From: Erinaceus europaeus
Taxonomy: Eukaryota > Chordata > Mammalia > Eulipotyphla > Erinaceidae
Direction: 5' to 3'
Assembly (NCBI RefSeq): GCF_950295315.1
Contig: NC_080176.1
Coordinates: 29,722,109 to 29,786,108, forward strand
Length of the DNA: 64,000 nucleotides
Positions 63,770 to 64,000 of the stretch are shown here, piece by piece; within the stretch, counting starts at the first letter, position 1, and each line of letters opens with the position of its first letter. The position numbers and the translations under genes were made by a program. The notes beneath the pieces are model-generated. The model was not told the DNA's origin. It saw only the letters and a program-made list of their open reading frames with translations, and made no database searches.

Positions 63770-64000
63770 TTTTAATTATTATTATTTCTTTATTGGGGAT
63801 TAATGTTTTACATTCAACAGTAAATACGATACTTTGTACATACATAACATTCCCAGTTTCCCACATAACAGTACAACCCCCTACTGGGTCCTCTGTCATC
63901 CTTTTTGTACTTATACTCTCCCTGACCCCCCCCCTCCCCCCCCAGCCAGAGTTTTTTACTTTGGTGCAATACACCAACTCCAGTTCAGGTTCTACTTGTG
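63770..64000 (-). mobile_element. L1 3' end, minus strand, running off the window
   Basis: 'tttctttattggggattaatgttttacattcaacag...cccacataacagtacaacccc...gggtcctctgtc' matches 14545-14700 and 7366. It continues beyond the window end with 'cacttgg'-type sequence also seen at 7540. Confidence 0.75.

Overview
This is a vertebrate, almost certainly mammalian, intergenic window that reads as hedgehog (Erinaceus-like) nuclear DNA. The basis is the dominance of tRNA-derived SINE families with 'gcgggttaagcgc...' heads and 'aacaataataactacaacaataaaa' tails, plus L1 copies with a characteristic long 3' UTR. The species call rests on recalled knowledge of insectivore SINEs, not on a search. I find no host protein-coding gene, rRNA gene or functional tRNA gene. 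Most open frames are translations of microsatellites, SINEs or L1 3' ends.

Four SINE types recur and are named here for reference. SINE-A has the '...cagcgggttaag...' head and the '...agggaataaataaat' tail; a long form adds about 70 bp ending 'ataaccctggagg'. SINE-B has the 'ggtggtgcacctggttgag...' head and the 'atccaataaataaa' tail. SINE-C is short ('...catgcctgaggctctgaggtcc...'). SINE-D is tRNA-like ('ggataaagcattggactctc...'). L1 is present as old ORF1- and ORF2-like remnants, younger ORF2 pieces on both strands, and about a dozen copies of a 3' UTR that contains 'agaagccagaccttcc' and ends in 'ttataaataaa'.

The main feature is a complete but defective betaretrovirus-like provirus at 37844-43361. 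It has two 372-bp LTRs that differ at one position, 6-bp target duplications (CTTGTA), a lysine-type primer binding site, a broken gag with a PPPY motif, an integrase scrap, a broken env and a polypurine tract. Other endogenous retroviral pieces are an unusual LTR at 15377-16066, in which U5, primer site and leader are tandemly repeated inside one 6-bp target duplication; a minus-strand solo LTR at 29034-29576 with a 5-bp duplication; a related plus-strand LTR at 17387-17810; and several older LTR-like blocks (18.5, 29.6, 32.1 and 43.6 kb).

Rearrangements by region. At 2.9-3.5, 19.0-19.6 and 31.3-32.1 kb, two or three SINEs stand in tandem, each separated by another copy of the same short target sequence. 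At 9.9-11.6 kb an L1 has a twin-priming-type inversion. At 11.6-12.1 and 13.9-14.4 kb a 350-bp block is duplicated with a 147-bp adjoining part inverted. At 23.4-24.6 kb two L1 3' UTRs face each other. At 46.1-47.4 kb an L1 ORF2 fragment is fused to a SINE tail. The rest is unassigned single-copy-looking DNA, simple repeats and isolated SINEs.
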